DNA of 55,666 nucleotides, taken from a virus. Shown piece by piece: positions 45,176-53,465 of the stretch; the stretch's first letter is position 1, and the number at the start of each line of letters is the position of its first letter. The notes under the pieces are model-generated. The model did not search any database. It had not been told where the DNA came from and saw only the letters and a list, made by a program, of their open reading frames with translations. The position numbers and the translations under genes are program-made. The stretch is taken from IMG/VR virus record IMGVR_UViG_3300018080_000024, positions 1 to 55,666 of that record. The stretch is one strand, 5' to 3'.

Positions 45176-46192
45176 ATGCCCTATGATGGGAAGGACGATC
45201 CCGGGCTGCCGGATCGCGTGAAGGCGTGGTCTGAGGATCGACGCATCACCTGGGTGCGAGCGTGGAACCGCAGCTTTTCGGCTTGTCGGCGCGACGGCGG
45301 GGACAACAGTGAGTGTGAGGGGGAGGCGTTCCGTATCGCCTACACCGCAGCGAACGCGCAAACACGTGAGGCAGTGGTCGAGCTAGAGTGGATCGACGCT
45401 CTCACAGAAGGCGGCCCAGGCTCCGGCAACTGGGGGCACAAAGGGATCAAGGGGCGGCGGGGCGGGAGCGCGCCTAGGGGCGGCGGAGGGGTTGCCGGAC
45501 AGTATCTGCGAGCCAACTATATCGGCGCCGAGCCGCCTTTATCAATGTGCGGGCTAGACAAGTTCGCGGGCGAGGTCGACCCATTCAACCCAACTCACTC
45601 GGAAGACCTTGTGCTGAAGGAGATTCTCCACGCGCAAGGATTCGATGGTCTCCCACAGGTTGTCGATGAGTTGGCGGTTCCAGAGGGTGGCGTAGAGCTT
45701 TGGCGCGGAGTCGCGACGGGGGAACAGGCGGAACAGTTTCGTAGCGGCGATCTCTATTCAGGACGAGGTGGTGGCGGATCAGGCACTTATACGACGACCG
45801 ATCAAGGATACGCACAGAACTACTCCGGTGGGACACCTGATGCTGTGGTTCACATGGCCTTGCGGCCAGGAGCTAAGACAATCACGAATGACGAGCTCAG
45901 AGAGATACGCGCTCAGTATAAGGAGCGGCTCGCTGGGCGTCCGAGCCCGGAGGAGCAGAAACAGCTATTCACGCAATATAGACGGGCGCAGCGAGAGGGG
46001 CGCCAGGCCGATGCCGACGAGTATATGAAACGTCTTGATGGGAGCCCGCATCCGCAACGCGAACAGCTGGAGCGGGCATACGCGGACCCTGGGAGGCTCG
46101 CCGCCGCGATGGGCTATGACGCCATCGATCAAGGCTTTGACGTCTATTTGATCCTGAATAGGACCGCACTGATCGTCGAGGCGGGGCAATGA
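45176..46192 (+). CDS. Head protein with ChaB-like and ADP-ribosyltransferase-like domains
   Basis: A 338-residue protein. Residues 8-65 follow the ChaB-like pattern ('LPDRVKAWSEDRRITWVRAWNRSF'). Residues 78-105 carry 'GGPGSGNWGHKGIKGRRGGS', a motif common in phage head-assembly proteins. Residues 165-330 resemble ADP-ribosyltransferases: 'VELWRGVATGEQAEQF', 'GSGTYTTTDQGYAQNYSGG', 'VVHMALRPGAKTI'. If active it may be ejected and modify host proteins. The catalytic Glu is not certain. Confidence 0.7.
   Translation: MPYDGKDDPGLPDRVKAWSEDRRITWVRAWNRSFSACRRDGGDNSECEGEAFRIAYTAANAQTREAVVELEWIDALTEGGPGSGNWGHKGIKGRRGGSAPRGGGGVAGQYLRANYIGAEPPLSMCGLDKFAGEVDPFNPTHSEDLVLKEILHAQGFDGLPQVVDELAVPEGGVELWRGVATGEQAEQFRSGDLYSGRGGGGSGTYTTTDQGYAQNYSGGTPDAVVHMALRPGAKTITNDELREIRAQYKERLAGRPSPEEQKQLFTQYRRAQREGRQADADEYMKRLDGSPHPQREQLERAYADPGRLAAAMGYDAIDQGFDVYLILNRTALIVEAGQ
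45539..45546 (+). repeat. TTATCAAT motif, coding copy (third frame)
   Basis: Exact copy read as TTA-TCA-ATG (Leu-Ser-Met), a third codon frame. It uses the rare Leu codon TTA in this GC-rich genome. Confidence 0.55.
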
Positions 46193-46470
46193 TCACTCCA
46201 GCGCTCAGTCGGCGGCTTGCTGTAGTGCGTCCTTTCGCTCCGTTTGAACAGATGGATGACCGTGAATGGGAGCGCTTCCTTACCCGCGCTCAGACAGCCG
46301 AAAGATTCGAGGCGCTGCGTGACGAGGATCAAGGGGCGGTGATTCGAGCGGAAGCGCAGATGCCCGCCATTCTCAGGACGCGATGGAAGAGGATCGAGCA
46401 AGAGCGGAAGCCCCAATTCACAGTGGTCGAGATCGAGTGGCCCCGTGATGACGGGCCCGCGGCCGAGTAG
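46189..46470 (+). CDS. Hypothetical 93-residue head-region protein
   Basis: Overlaps the previous stop by 4 bases. Helical, charged protein ('FEQMDDREWERFLTRAQTAERFEALRDEDQ'). No family recognised. It may be an accessory of the ART-like protein (for example an inhibitor), given tight coupling; this is inference. Confidence 0.58.
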   Translation: MITPALSRRLAVVRPFAPFEQMDDREWERFLTRAQTAERFEALRDEDQGAVIRAEAQMPAILRTRWKRIEQERKPQFTVVEIEWPRDDGPAAE

Positions 46471-46478
46471 GAGGTCAT

Positions 46479-47852
46479 ATGGCAAGCAACCTGTACCTGC
46501 GGATCGATGACCAGCGAGTTGCTATGCAAGAGCTCGTTGACACCTGGCGTGAGGTCCACGATGTCCAGGAGGCGGCGACGGTCAAGGCCCAGGCGCAGGC
46601 GCTCATGCGCCAACTGACCTCGTTCCTCAAGGACCGCACGATCCCTGAGGCGCTGCGCAAGGAAGTCGAGGACGTGCGCGTGGCCTTGCGGCGCAAGTGG
46701 GAAGACCTCGAGGCGGAAGCCTCGGCTGGCGTAGAGGAGCCGAGCGAGGAAGGCCCGGGCGTGCCGTACACGGACCTGCCTTGGATGAGTGCGGAGACCG
46801 CTGAGGCCGCCGGGCCCGTGACTTTTGCTGAATCGGCGTCGGCGCGGATCGTGGACGTGGACTTGGGCGAGGCGGCCCCCGGCGACGATGAGCCGCTGGT
46901 GTACGTGGACTTTGTAGTCATCGAGCCAGGCTGGGGCAACACCCGCGACAACAACTACTACTCGCCCGAGATGGTGCGGGAGTATGCACACAAGTTCCAG
47001 GGTGCGAAGATGTACCCGACAGAGCACGACTCTCGGGCCAAGACCGTCGAGCGCGAGTGGGCAGAGATTATCAAATGCCCTGTGGACTTTACGGAGACGG
47101 GCGCCCCTATCGGGCGTGCCGCCGTCTACAACAAGGACATGGCGTACAGTGTGCGCCAACGCGCCAAGGCCGGGCGGCTCGAATCGCTCCAGTGCTCGAT
47201 CCACGCGGTAGGCGACGTGGAGCGGGGCTACAAAGCGGGCGGGCGCTCGGGCAACAAGGTCAAGAGCATCAAGCACGTCGAGTCGGTGGACCTCGTGTCG
47301 CGCGCTGGGGCAGGTGGGCGGGCGGTGGCGATGTTCCAGGAGGATTCAGGAGGGATTATCATGAGCGATGCTGAGCGAGTGACTGAGAACGATGAGCCGG
47401 TTGTGGAGATACAGGAGATACATGAAGCCGAGGCCGCCGCGACGCCTACCGAAGCGGCAGAGACGTCGGTGACGGAGGATCAGCCGACGGAGGTGCTGAC
47501 CGCATCGGACATCGTGACCGCGCTCACGGAAGCCAGCCTGCCAAACGCAGCGATGGTCGCCTTGTCCAAGCGGACGTATGATACGCGGGAGGAGCTCGAC
47601 GCGGCCATCGCGGAAACCCAAACCATCATCGACGCGGTGGTGGCGGAGGCCAGCGTTGCGTCGGGCAAAGGTCCTGCTAAGGCCCAAGCGCCAGAGGCCA
47701 ACAAGTGGCGCCGGTTCAGCGAAGGTTCAGCGGCCTTCGGGCTGGGCACCGCAACGCCGCCAGATCAGAAAGGCGCGACAGGCACACTGAACGTCGCCGA
47801 GGACCACGGCAAGAACGTGGACGCAATCTTTGAGAAGTGGGGCACCGCCTAG
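46479..47852 (+). CDS. Prohead protease fused to scaffold
   Basis: A 457-residue protein located before the decoration and major capsid genes. The middle part (about residues 130-285) has protease-like motifs: 'YYSPEMVREYAHKFQGAKMYPTEHDSR' with a His near 188 and 'LESLQCSIHAVGDV' with a Ser near 241. The C-terminal 160 residues are acidic and helical, like a scaffold, and end with 'DAIFEKWGTA'. It trims and shapes the prohead. An internal start at 47361 would give the scaffold alone. Confidence 0.75.
   Translation: MASNLYLRIDDQRVAMQELVDTWREVHDVQEAATVKAQAQALMRQLTSFLKDRTIPEALRKEVEDVRVALRRKWEDLEAEASAGVEEPSEEGPGVPYTDLPWMSAETAEAAGPVTFAESASARIVDVDLGEAAPGDDEPLVYVDFVVIEPGWGNTRDNNYYSPEMVREYAHKFQGAKMYPTEHDSRAKTVEREWAEIIKCPVDFTETGAPIGRAAVYNKDMAYSVRQRAKAGRLESLQCSIHAVGDVERGYKAGGRSGNKVKSIKHVESVDLVSRAGAGGRAVAMFQEDSGGIIMSDAERVTENDEPVVEIQEIHEAEAAATPTEAAETSVTEDQPTEVLTASDIVTALTEASLPNAAMVALSKRTYDTREELDAAIAETQTIIDAVVAEASVASGKGPAKAQAPEANKWRRFSEGSAAFGLGTATPPDQKGATGTLNVAEDHGKNVDAIFEKWGTA
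47361..47852 (+). CDS. Nested scaffold protein from internal start
   Basis: ATG 47361 inside the protease gene, same frame, is preceded by AGGAGGG six bases upstream. It would make a 163-residue acidic helical protein starting 'MSDAERVTENDEPVVEIQEI'. Lambda C/Nu3 and other phages use the same in-frame nested arrangement. The internal ribosome site is the evidence. Confidence 0.68.
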   Translation: MSDAERVTENDEPVVEIQEIHEAEAAATPTEAAETSVTEDQPTEVLTASDIVTALTEASLPNAAMVALSKRTYDTREELDAAIAETQTIIDAVVAEASVASGKGPAKAQAPEANKWRRFSEGSAAFGLGTATPPDQKGATGTLNVAEDHGKNVDAIFEKWGTA

Positions 47853-47897
47853 GCTGCGCCCCGACCATACGCCTAGACGGCAGCAAGGAGTCAAACG

Positions 47898-48467
47898 ATG
47901 ACCACTGAATTCAGCAGCGGATCGGACTGGGAGCAGAGCAGCGGCCCGCTCATTGAGCGTAACGCGCTAGAGGCAGACTGCTGGCCCAACAGCAACGATG
48001 TCGCAGGGAAAGATGATCTTGCGCCAGGACTCCATCCCATCCAGGCCATCGGCCCCAAGGCGGATCGGCCAGAATTGGTGTGTGGGGTGCTGGTGAGCTA
48101 CAACGCGACGCTGGACCGCGGCGTGCTCAACATCGCACCGGGGTTTATCAGTCGGCACTATATCGCCAACGTGCTTACCTACAATGCCGGCACCCCGAAC
48201 ACATGGAGTGGTACGCTGACGGCAGGACAGGTCGTGTACGTCGACGACTCGGATGACTTGGCCGCAGGGGTGACTCTGAGCCTGTCGCCATTGAATGACG
48301 CGGGCGCAGCCAACCCGATTGCAGGTGTTGTGTGGCGTTGTCAAGATGAAGAGCCGGACGCGGACATCGGCGGGGCCAATACGGACCCTTACCCGCGCTC
48401 GTTCACTGGCAACGACGCGACATACTACCTCGAGGCGTGTGTCATGCTGTGGCCCGCCGCCAGCTAG
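47898..48467 (+). CDS. Head decoration protein
   Basis: A 189-residue beta-rich protein between protease/scaffold and major capsid, the usual place of a lambda D-type decoration protein. It has 'LIERNALEADCWPNSNDVAGKDDLAPGLHPIQAIGPKADRPELVCGVLVSYN' and ends 'YYLEACVMLWPAAS'. Size is larger than lambda D. It likely stabilises the expanded capsid. Confidence 0.68.
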   Translation: MTTEFSSGSDWEQSSGPLIERNALEADCWPNSNDVAGKDDLAPGLHPIQAIGPKADRPELVCGVLVSYNATLDRGVLNIAPGFISRHYIANVLTYNAGTPNTWSGTLTAGQVVYVDDSDDLAAGVTLSLSPLNDAGAANPIAGVVWRCQDEEPDADIGGANTDPYPRSFTGNDATYYLEACVMLWPAAS

Positions 48468-48536
48468 ACTAGGCCGCCGCTAGAGGTCGTGACGTACTAT
48501 GCGCACGGCACAGAGCGGGGCAGACAAGGAGACATC

Positions 48537-49679
48537 ATGCGACACATCGTAGGCACTATGATGGACCTGGCGACCCTTCGCCTAGAAGAGAGCGGCCAGC
48601 CCCAACGGATCAGCGAGGTCCGGGATATGTTCGGCGCATTCGACTTGGCGCTGAACGGCGTGCGCACGGTAGGCCGCGGCTATGAGGGGCCCGAGAGCCT
48701 CATCACCGAGGTTATGACCACCGCCGACTTCACCTATGCCCTGGGCGAGTTCGTCCAGCGGCAGATCATCCCGGGGTATCAGCAGAAGCGGTTTGAGTTC
48801 GAGCCGCTCATCAAAGAGGATCGCCTCCCGAACTACATGGTGGCGACTCGGTACCAGCGCCGGAGCGAACTCGACGACCTCGAGTACGTGGGCGAAAAGG
48901 GCGAGGCGCGTCCGGGCAGTGTAAACGACGCGACGCCGCGTGAGTATCAGGTGTACGACTGGCAGAAGCAGTTCGACTTCGACTTCCACGCGCTCGTGAA
49001 CGATGACCTGGGCTACTTCCAAGACCAAGGCCGGATGATGGGGCGCAGCGCCCGACGGACGCTCGAAAAGTTTGTCAGCCGCATGTACACCAACGCCACC
49101 AGCATCGCCAGACTCACTGGCCTGGGAGCGCTCTACTCGCAGACCGGACGCCTCACGTCAACGCGCATCAGCGAGGCCCGCATGGCCTTCGCACAGCGCA
49201 CCGACGCCCGGGGCGAGCCGATCATGGTTTCGCTGCGCTACCTGGTCCACCACACGGGGCTCATTGATCAGGTGCGGGTCATCCGCGCCAGCCAGCTCAT
49301 CCCCGAGCTCGCGACCAATGCGGCCAACGTGATCAGCGGCGACTTCACGCCCATCGAGGACCCGTACATGGCGGGGACCGCGCCAAACCTCCCATGGTAC
49401 TGCTTCTCGAATTGGCAAGAGGACAACGTGGTGCCGCTGGTGCTGGCTCGGCTACAGATGCTCCCGGCCCCGCAGCTGATCCGCAAGCGCAGCGACATGG
49501 AGACGTTCACCAGCTTCCAGGCTGGCGGGTCGCCGCTGTCGCCGATGCTGGGCGACTTTGCGACGGGCAACGTGGTCGTCAAGGTTTGGGACGTCTGGGG
49601 CACCTACATGGACACGGTGACTGAGGGCAATCTGTTTGACTTCCGTGGCGCGTACTACAGCGCCGGGACCGCTCCATAG
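48537..49679 (+). CDS. Major capsid protein
   Basis: A 380-residue protein from ATG 48537 after AAGGAGACATC. It follows protease and decoration genes. Features such as 'TTADFTYALGEFVQRQIIPGYQQKRFEFEPLIKEDRLPNYMVATRYQ' near residues 60-110 and a long helix 'ARRTLEKFVSRMYTNATSI' fit HK97-fold capsid proteins of the Mu gpT-like type. It forms the shell. The in-frame start at 48489 lacks a ribosome site. Confidence 0.82.
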   Translation: MRHIVGTMMDLATLRLEESGQPQRISEVRDMFGAFDLALNGVRTVGRGYEGPESLITEVMTTADFTYALGEFVQRQIIPGYQQKRFEFEPLIKEDRLPNYMVATRYQRRSELDDLEYVGEKGEARPGSVNDATPREYQVYDWQKQFDFDFHALVNDDLGYFQDQGRMMGRSARRTLEKFVSRMYTNATSIARLTGLGALYSQTGRLTSTRISEARMAFAQRTDARGEPIMVSLRYLVHHTGLIDQVRVIRASQLIPELATNAANVISGDFTPIEDPYMAGTAPNLPWYCFSNWQEDNVVPLVLARLQMLPAPQLIRKRSDMETFTSFQAGGSPLSPMLGDFATGNVVVKVWDVWGTYMDTVTEGNLFDFRGAYYSAGTAP

Positions 49680-49713
49680 ACTGAGGCAACTATACGACAC
49701 GGAGGATGCGATC

Positions 49714-50031
49714 ATGAGGAGACGGACAACGGTGGCAGCGAATCGGCGGCCAGACTACATCGAGCGTGGAAGCGACCAGCACGCGGGACTCCTCGGCCTG
49801 CGCAAGGCGACGGAGGACGACGGCGATCTAGTCTATGAGGGCTGGACGCTCCAGGACCCTAACATGCTCGGACCGACAGCGACTGAGCGAGCGATCAGGA
49901 CGGTGCTGAGGCAGAAGGTGACGGAGCTCAAGCAGCCGATGCCGGATTATCAAAGCGATGATCCGACAGCGCCGTTCTACGCCCCGCCGATGATGCTGCC
50001 ACCGAAGATAAGGGCGCAGCAGGAGGCGTGA
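49714..50031 (+). CDS. Small head protein, 105 residues
   Basis: ATG 49714 is preceded by GGAGGATGCGATC. Basic N-terminus ('RRRTTVAANRRPDYIERG') and a Pro/Met-rich C-terminus. Unknown; position after the capsid gene suggests a head-completion or minor head role. Confidence 0.58.
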   Translation: MRRRTTVAANRRPDYIERGSDQHAGLLGLRKATEDDGDLVYEGWTLQDPNMLGPTATERAIRTVLRQKVTELKQPMPDYQSDDPTAPFYAPPMMLPPKIRAQQEA

Positions 50032-50032
50032 C

Positions 50033-51028
50033 ATGAATGTGATGGCTGAGCAGATGGTCGGGCGCCCGACGATCATGCAGCGCGAGCCGCAGTTCTTTGG
50101 CGGGCAGTTCGGGGTGAAGGGCTCCGACAGCCCCCTAGGATGGCGCACCCATCCTGATGCGGTCATACTGTACGTGGACAGCGGGCATCCCAACGCCCTG
50201 GACACCAACGACGGTACGGACCCGACGGCGCCCTTGGCGACCGTCCAGGCCGCCGTCAACTCAAGCCTCCTCACGCCCTACAGCGAAATCAGGGTGAGCG
50301 GTGAGGTGGCCGAGGACGTCGTCACGCCGGACTATGCGACAGGCCCGAACTATGTCTGGATCCGCGGCAACGGCATCAGTCGCTACAGTCCGGCATGGAG
50401 CGGCGACGATGCGGACACGGCCAGCCTAGACATGCGAGCCGTTGGCTGGCGTGTGAGCGGCTTTCGCTTCTATGGCAAGACAGGGGCGTCCTGCCTCGTG
50501 TTGCGCCACACGGATAGCGGGGCCAACGACATCGCCATCCGGACGGTCGTCCACGACTGCTACTTTGACGGGCTGACCACGGGGCTGCGCGGCATCGAGT
50601 CGCACGGCTGCTATGACGTCTGGGTCGTCAACTGCACGTTTGCCCTGTTCAACAACGTGGGCAACACTGCGTTTTGCATGGAGACCACCACGACCCCGCT
50701 GGCGATTCCGTACCGCAACTACATCCTCGGCTGCTACTTCCACGACTCGGACAACGGCGTGGAGTGGAGCATGAATGGCAGCTTCATCCTCGGTTGCCTC
50801 TTCCAGCCTACGGGCTACGCCTATGCTATGATCCAGGTGCTCAACACCTCGACGGTGGCGAACCCTGGTGATGACAACATCGTGGCGGAGAACGTGTTCC
50901 CGGGCGACTATAGCATTGCGGGCGGCTATCGCCCCGGCGCTGCTGATGCCTGGCTGGGCAACTGGGCCGACGATACGGCGGAGGCTGAGGTCGGGGACAA
51001 CGGCATCACCATCGCCCGACCAACGTAG
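50033..51028 (+). CDS. Beta-helix surface protein 1
   Basis: A 331-residue protein whose middle part repeats short strands with turns ('VVHDCYFDGLTTGLRGIESHGCYDVWVVNCTFALFNN', 'YILGCYFHDSDNGVEWSMNGSFILGCLF'), typical for right-handed parallel beta-helices. The N-terminal 50 residues match those of the gene at 51360 ('LYVD...GTDPTAPLATVQAA'). Such folds occur in phage tailspikes and head fibres. No catalytic residues can be assigned. Confidence 0.75.
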   Translation: MNVMAEQMVGRPTIMQREPQFFGGQFGVKGSDSPLGWRTHPDAVILYVDSGHPNALDTNDGTDPTAPLATVQAAVNSSLLTPYSEIRVSGEVAEDVVTPDYATGPNYVWIRGNGISRYSPAWSGDDADTASLDMRAVGWRVSGFRFYGKTGASCLVLRHTDSGANDIAIRTVVHDCYFDGLTTGLRGIESHGCYDVWVVNCTFALFNNVGNTAFCMETTTTPLAIPYRNYILGCYFHDSDNGVEWSMNGSFILGCLFQPTGYAYAMIQVLNTSTVANPGDDNIVAENVFPGDYSIAGGYRPGAADAWLGNWADDTAEAEVGDNGITIARPT

Positions 51029-51036
51029 GAGGACAC

Positions 51037-51330
51037 ATGCCTGAGTATGGCCGATTCGAGAAAGTAGAGACACTCCTTGAGCGTGTTGAGGAGGACATGC
51101 GCGCAGCCATTGCCAACGGTGATGGTGACGCCATGGGCGCTATCCGGCGAGAGAAATCGGCGGCGATCCGACGCATCTTGGCCCCCGTCATCGAGACCCA
51201 GGAGGGCTGCTCCAATATGGCTGAGCTTTGCGCCGTCATGAAGGAATGTTCGGCTGCGGAGCGGGCGGTCCTGACGCCGTTCACTAAGGTGGCGACAGAC
51301 CGCATCATCCGAGAGACCGCCGGGGTGTAA
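51037..51330 (+). CDS. Hypothetical 97-residue protein between beta-helix genes
   Basis: A helical protein ('FEKVETLLERVEEDMRAAIANGDGDAMGAIRREKSAAIRRILAPVI') after AGGAGGACAC. Could be an assembly chaperone for the beta-helix proteins, because it sits exactly between them; this is inference. Confidence 0.58.
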   Translation: MPEYGRFEKVETLLERVEEDMRAAIANGDGDAMGAIRREKSAAIRRILAPVIETQEGCSNMAELCAVMKECSAAERAVLTPFTKVATDRIIRETAGV

Positions 51331-51359
51331 GGGGACGCATCGGGCGATAGGAGATCACT

Positions 51360-52343
51360 ATGCCAGCAACTGATGTTCGTGTCCCATCCTGGTCGCTCCA
51401 GAGGCTCAAGCCCTGGTACCCATCGCAATATGGGGTACCGGGGACGGACCTGACGACTGGGCTCCGGCGCTACCCAGACTCCAAGGTGCTCTATGTGGAC
51501 CCCAACGCGACCGGGGTGACGGACCAACGCGACGGGACGGACCCCGATGCTCCGCTAGCGACTGTGGCGGCGGCTATCACCAAGTGCCGCTCGTGGCATG
51601 GCGACATTATCATTGTCCGTCACATGGACGCGTGGCAGTACGCGCCGCAGACGGAGACGCCCATCCAGGAGAGCGTGACCGTGGACAAGCACGGGATCGC
51701 CATCCTGGGCGTCTCGCCGGGGTCGCCGCTAGGCCCTGTCTGGCAACCCGGTGGAGCTGGCGAGACGGCCATCACCGTTGCTGCCCTAGACGTGCGCATC
51801 GCCGGATTCTGTTTCGGGGCTCCTCTCGGGGGCAACGCGATCTATTCCGAGTGGGACGGGGCGACGCTGTGGGGCGAGAACCTGGTCATTGAGGATTGCT
51901 TCTTTGACGACGAAGTGGACATCGCCATTCAGCTCGAATACTCGTGGAACTGCTGGATCAGGCGCTGTGTGTTCCAAGAGTGCGATGCGTACGGCATCTA
52001 CATCGACCCAGCAGGGAGCGGCATAGACTATCTCCACGTCAGCGACTGCGAGTTCCGTGACGTGGGGACAAGTGCCATCTCGGGTCGGGTGCTAGACAGC
52101 AGCGAGATACTGCGCTGCCGAGTGTGGAACAGCAATGCCTACGGCGCGGCGGCAGCGACTGACGAAGGGTTTGATCTGGCGGGAGGAGACGAAAACATCA
52201 TCGCCGACTGCTGGTTTTCATGCCTGCTACCTGTTCCGGCCAACGGCGACTGGGATGATCTCAACAGCGACGGTGCGCCCGCGACGAGTGCCTGGATCGG
52301 CAATTACTGTATGGACGGGCTCGCTGTCACGAATCCAACGTAG
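51360..52343 (+). CDS. Beta-helix surface protein 2 (paralog)
   Basis: A 327-residue paralog of the protein at 50033: both have 'GWRT/GLRR-P-D-LYVD' starts, 'GTDPDAPLATV' and 'TPT/NPT' ends. The beta-helix part 'NLVIEDCFFDDEVDIAIQLEYSWNCWIRRCVFQECDAYGIYI' is diverged. The two genes probably arose by duplication and may form different head or tail spikes. Confidence 0.75.
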   Translation: MPATDVRVPSWSLQRLKPWYPSQYGVPGTDLTTGLRRYPDSKVLYVDPNATGVTDQRDGTDPDAPLATVAAAITKCRSWHGDIIIVRHMDAWQYAPQTETPIQESVTVDKHGIAILGVSPGSPLGPVWQPGGAGETAITVAALDVRIAGFCFGAPLGGNAIYSEWDGATLWGENLVIEDCFFDDEVDIAIQLEYSWNCWIRRCVFQECDAYGIYIDPAGSGIDYLHVSDCEFRDVGTSAISGRVLDSSEILRCRVWNSNAYGAAAATDEGFDLAGGDENIIADCWFSCLLPVPANGDWDDLNSDGAPATSAWIGNYCMDGLAVTNPT

Positions 52344-52351
52344 GAGGTGCT

Positions 52352-52546
52352 ATGGCTGCTCAGGAGGACAAGCTGGTGCATCTTGGCGCGTCAGCAGAGA
52401 CGGCTGCGGCGTTGGTCGCGGCGGGATTGGGCCTTCCGGCGGATATCGCCAACGCATCGGAGGAAACGCTGGAGACGGTCCTCGGCGAGGAGTGGGCGAG
52501 CCTCATCGACTCGCGTATCTCACGCTCGCGTGAGGATCAGGAGTAG
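52352..52546 (+). CDS. Small helical head-tail region protein
   Basis: A 64-residue Ala-rich helical protein with 'ETAAALVAAGLGLPADIANASEETLETVLGEEW', which looks like a HeH or Rho-N-type helix-turn-helix unit seen near phage connectors. ATG 52352 follows TAGGAGGTGCT. Probably a small head or connector protein. Confidence 0.6.
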   Translation: MAAQEDKLVHLGASAETAAALVAAGLGLPADIANASEETLETVLGEEWASLIDSRISRSREDQE

Positions 52547-52551
52547 AGCGG

Positions 52552-53205
52552 ATGAGTTGTACTGGCCGCTTCGCTGAGGCCTACGACTATGTGCGCTTCG
52601 GCTGCCTGGACCATGACCTTGTGGTCGGGTTTGATGATGGCGGCGGCGTCGCTGTGGCAACGCTCCAGGACCTTGCGCAGGACTTTGTAGCGCTGGGGAC
52701 TGAGGTGGGAATGCCGGTCAAAAACGCCACGACTGGTACGCTCGGCAAGGTCACCAACGTCGCGACGAACGTGCTCACGACGAACATCACGTGGAGCGAC
52801 GGTGACGAGTACCGGCTGCTGATCATGGACGTAGAGCTGGTCGCCATTGTCGAGGAGGAGCTGGACCGGGCCGCTGGCGACATCCACGAGGCCATGATGG
52901 CGGCCAACGCCTGCGACTGTACGCTCAGCGCGAGTTCACGGACCTACCTCAACAAGCTCAACGTCATCGACGCGGCGATCTGGCACAACTGCCCGTGTGA
53001 GAATCCGAACCTAAGCGACGAGCGCAAGACGCAGCTGAGCATGTGGATCACCGAGCGACTCACGGCTATTGCGGACGGACGCGTGGAGCTCTGCCAAGGG
53101 CACACCGGTACCTTGTGGCCATCGTTCGGAGCAGCGCAGCAGGTCCATACCGTCTGGGACGCCGAAAAGATCATCTATGACGCCGAACTGAGGGAGTCGG
53201 GATAG
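52552..53205 (+). CDS. Head-tail connector candidate
   Basis: A 217-residue protein with an N-terminal beta part and helical C-terminal part. The C-terminal part contains 'ACDCTL', 'NCPCENPNLSDERKTQLSMWITERLTAIADGRVELCQG', similar in layout to phage head-tail adaptor proteins that contain a DUF4054-like helical bundle. Position between capsid and tail tube genes supports a connector role. Confidence 0.58.
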   Translation: MSCTGRFAEAYDYVRFGCLDHDLVVGFDDGGGVAVATLQDLAQDFVALGTEVGMPVKNATTGTLGKVTNVATNVLTTNITWSDGDEYRLLIMDVELVAIVEEELDRAAGDIHEAMMAANACDCTLSASSRTYLNKLNVIDAAIWHNCPCENPNLSDERKTQLSMWITERLTAIADGRVELCQGHTGTLWPSFGAAQQVHTVWDAEKIIYDAELRESG

Positions 53206-53261
53206 TGGGTTGAGGCGGTTCACGGCGGCGCAGTAGCGGCGCAACGACTCCCCGGCCTGTC

Positions 53262-53465
53262 GTGTTTGGCGAGGTCGGGACGGTGCTGGCGAGATACCAA
53301 GGTGCCCGAGGCGGCAAATTTCGCGGCTCGGTGACCTGTCAGTGGTATCCGGTGCGCCCAGGAGGTCTTGTGGTGCTAGACGCCCGAGACGTGCCTGTGA
53401 TCATGGCCGCCAAGGACGAGGATGGGCGACCATACTTTGAGGCGGGAGGAGTGCCGCGTGGCTAG
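53262..53465 (+). CDS. Small head-closure candidate
   Basis: A 67-residue beta-rich protein from GTG 53262; it has no clear ribosome site, so the start is unsure. Pattern 'VTCQWYPVRPGGLVVLDARDVPVIMAAKDEDGRPYF' fits a small beta barrel. Overlaps the next start by 8 bases. Confidence 0.5.
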   Translation: MFGEVGTVLARYQGARGGKFRGSVTCQWYPVRPGGLVVLDARDVPVIMAAKDEDGRPYFEAGGVPRG

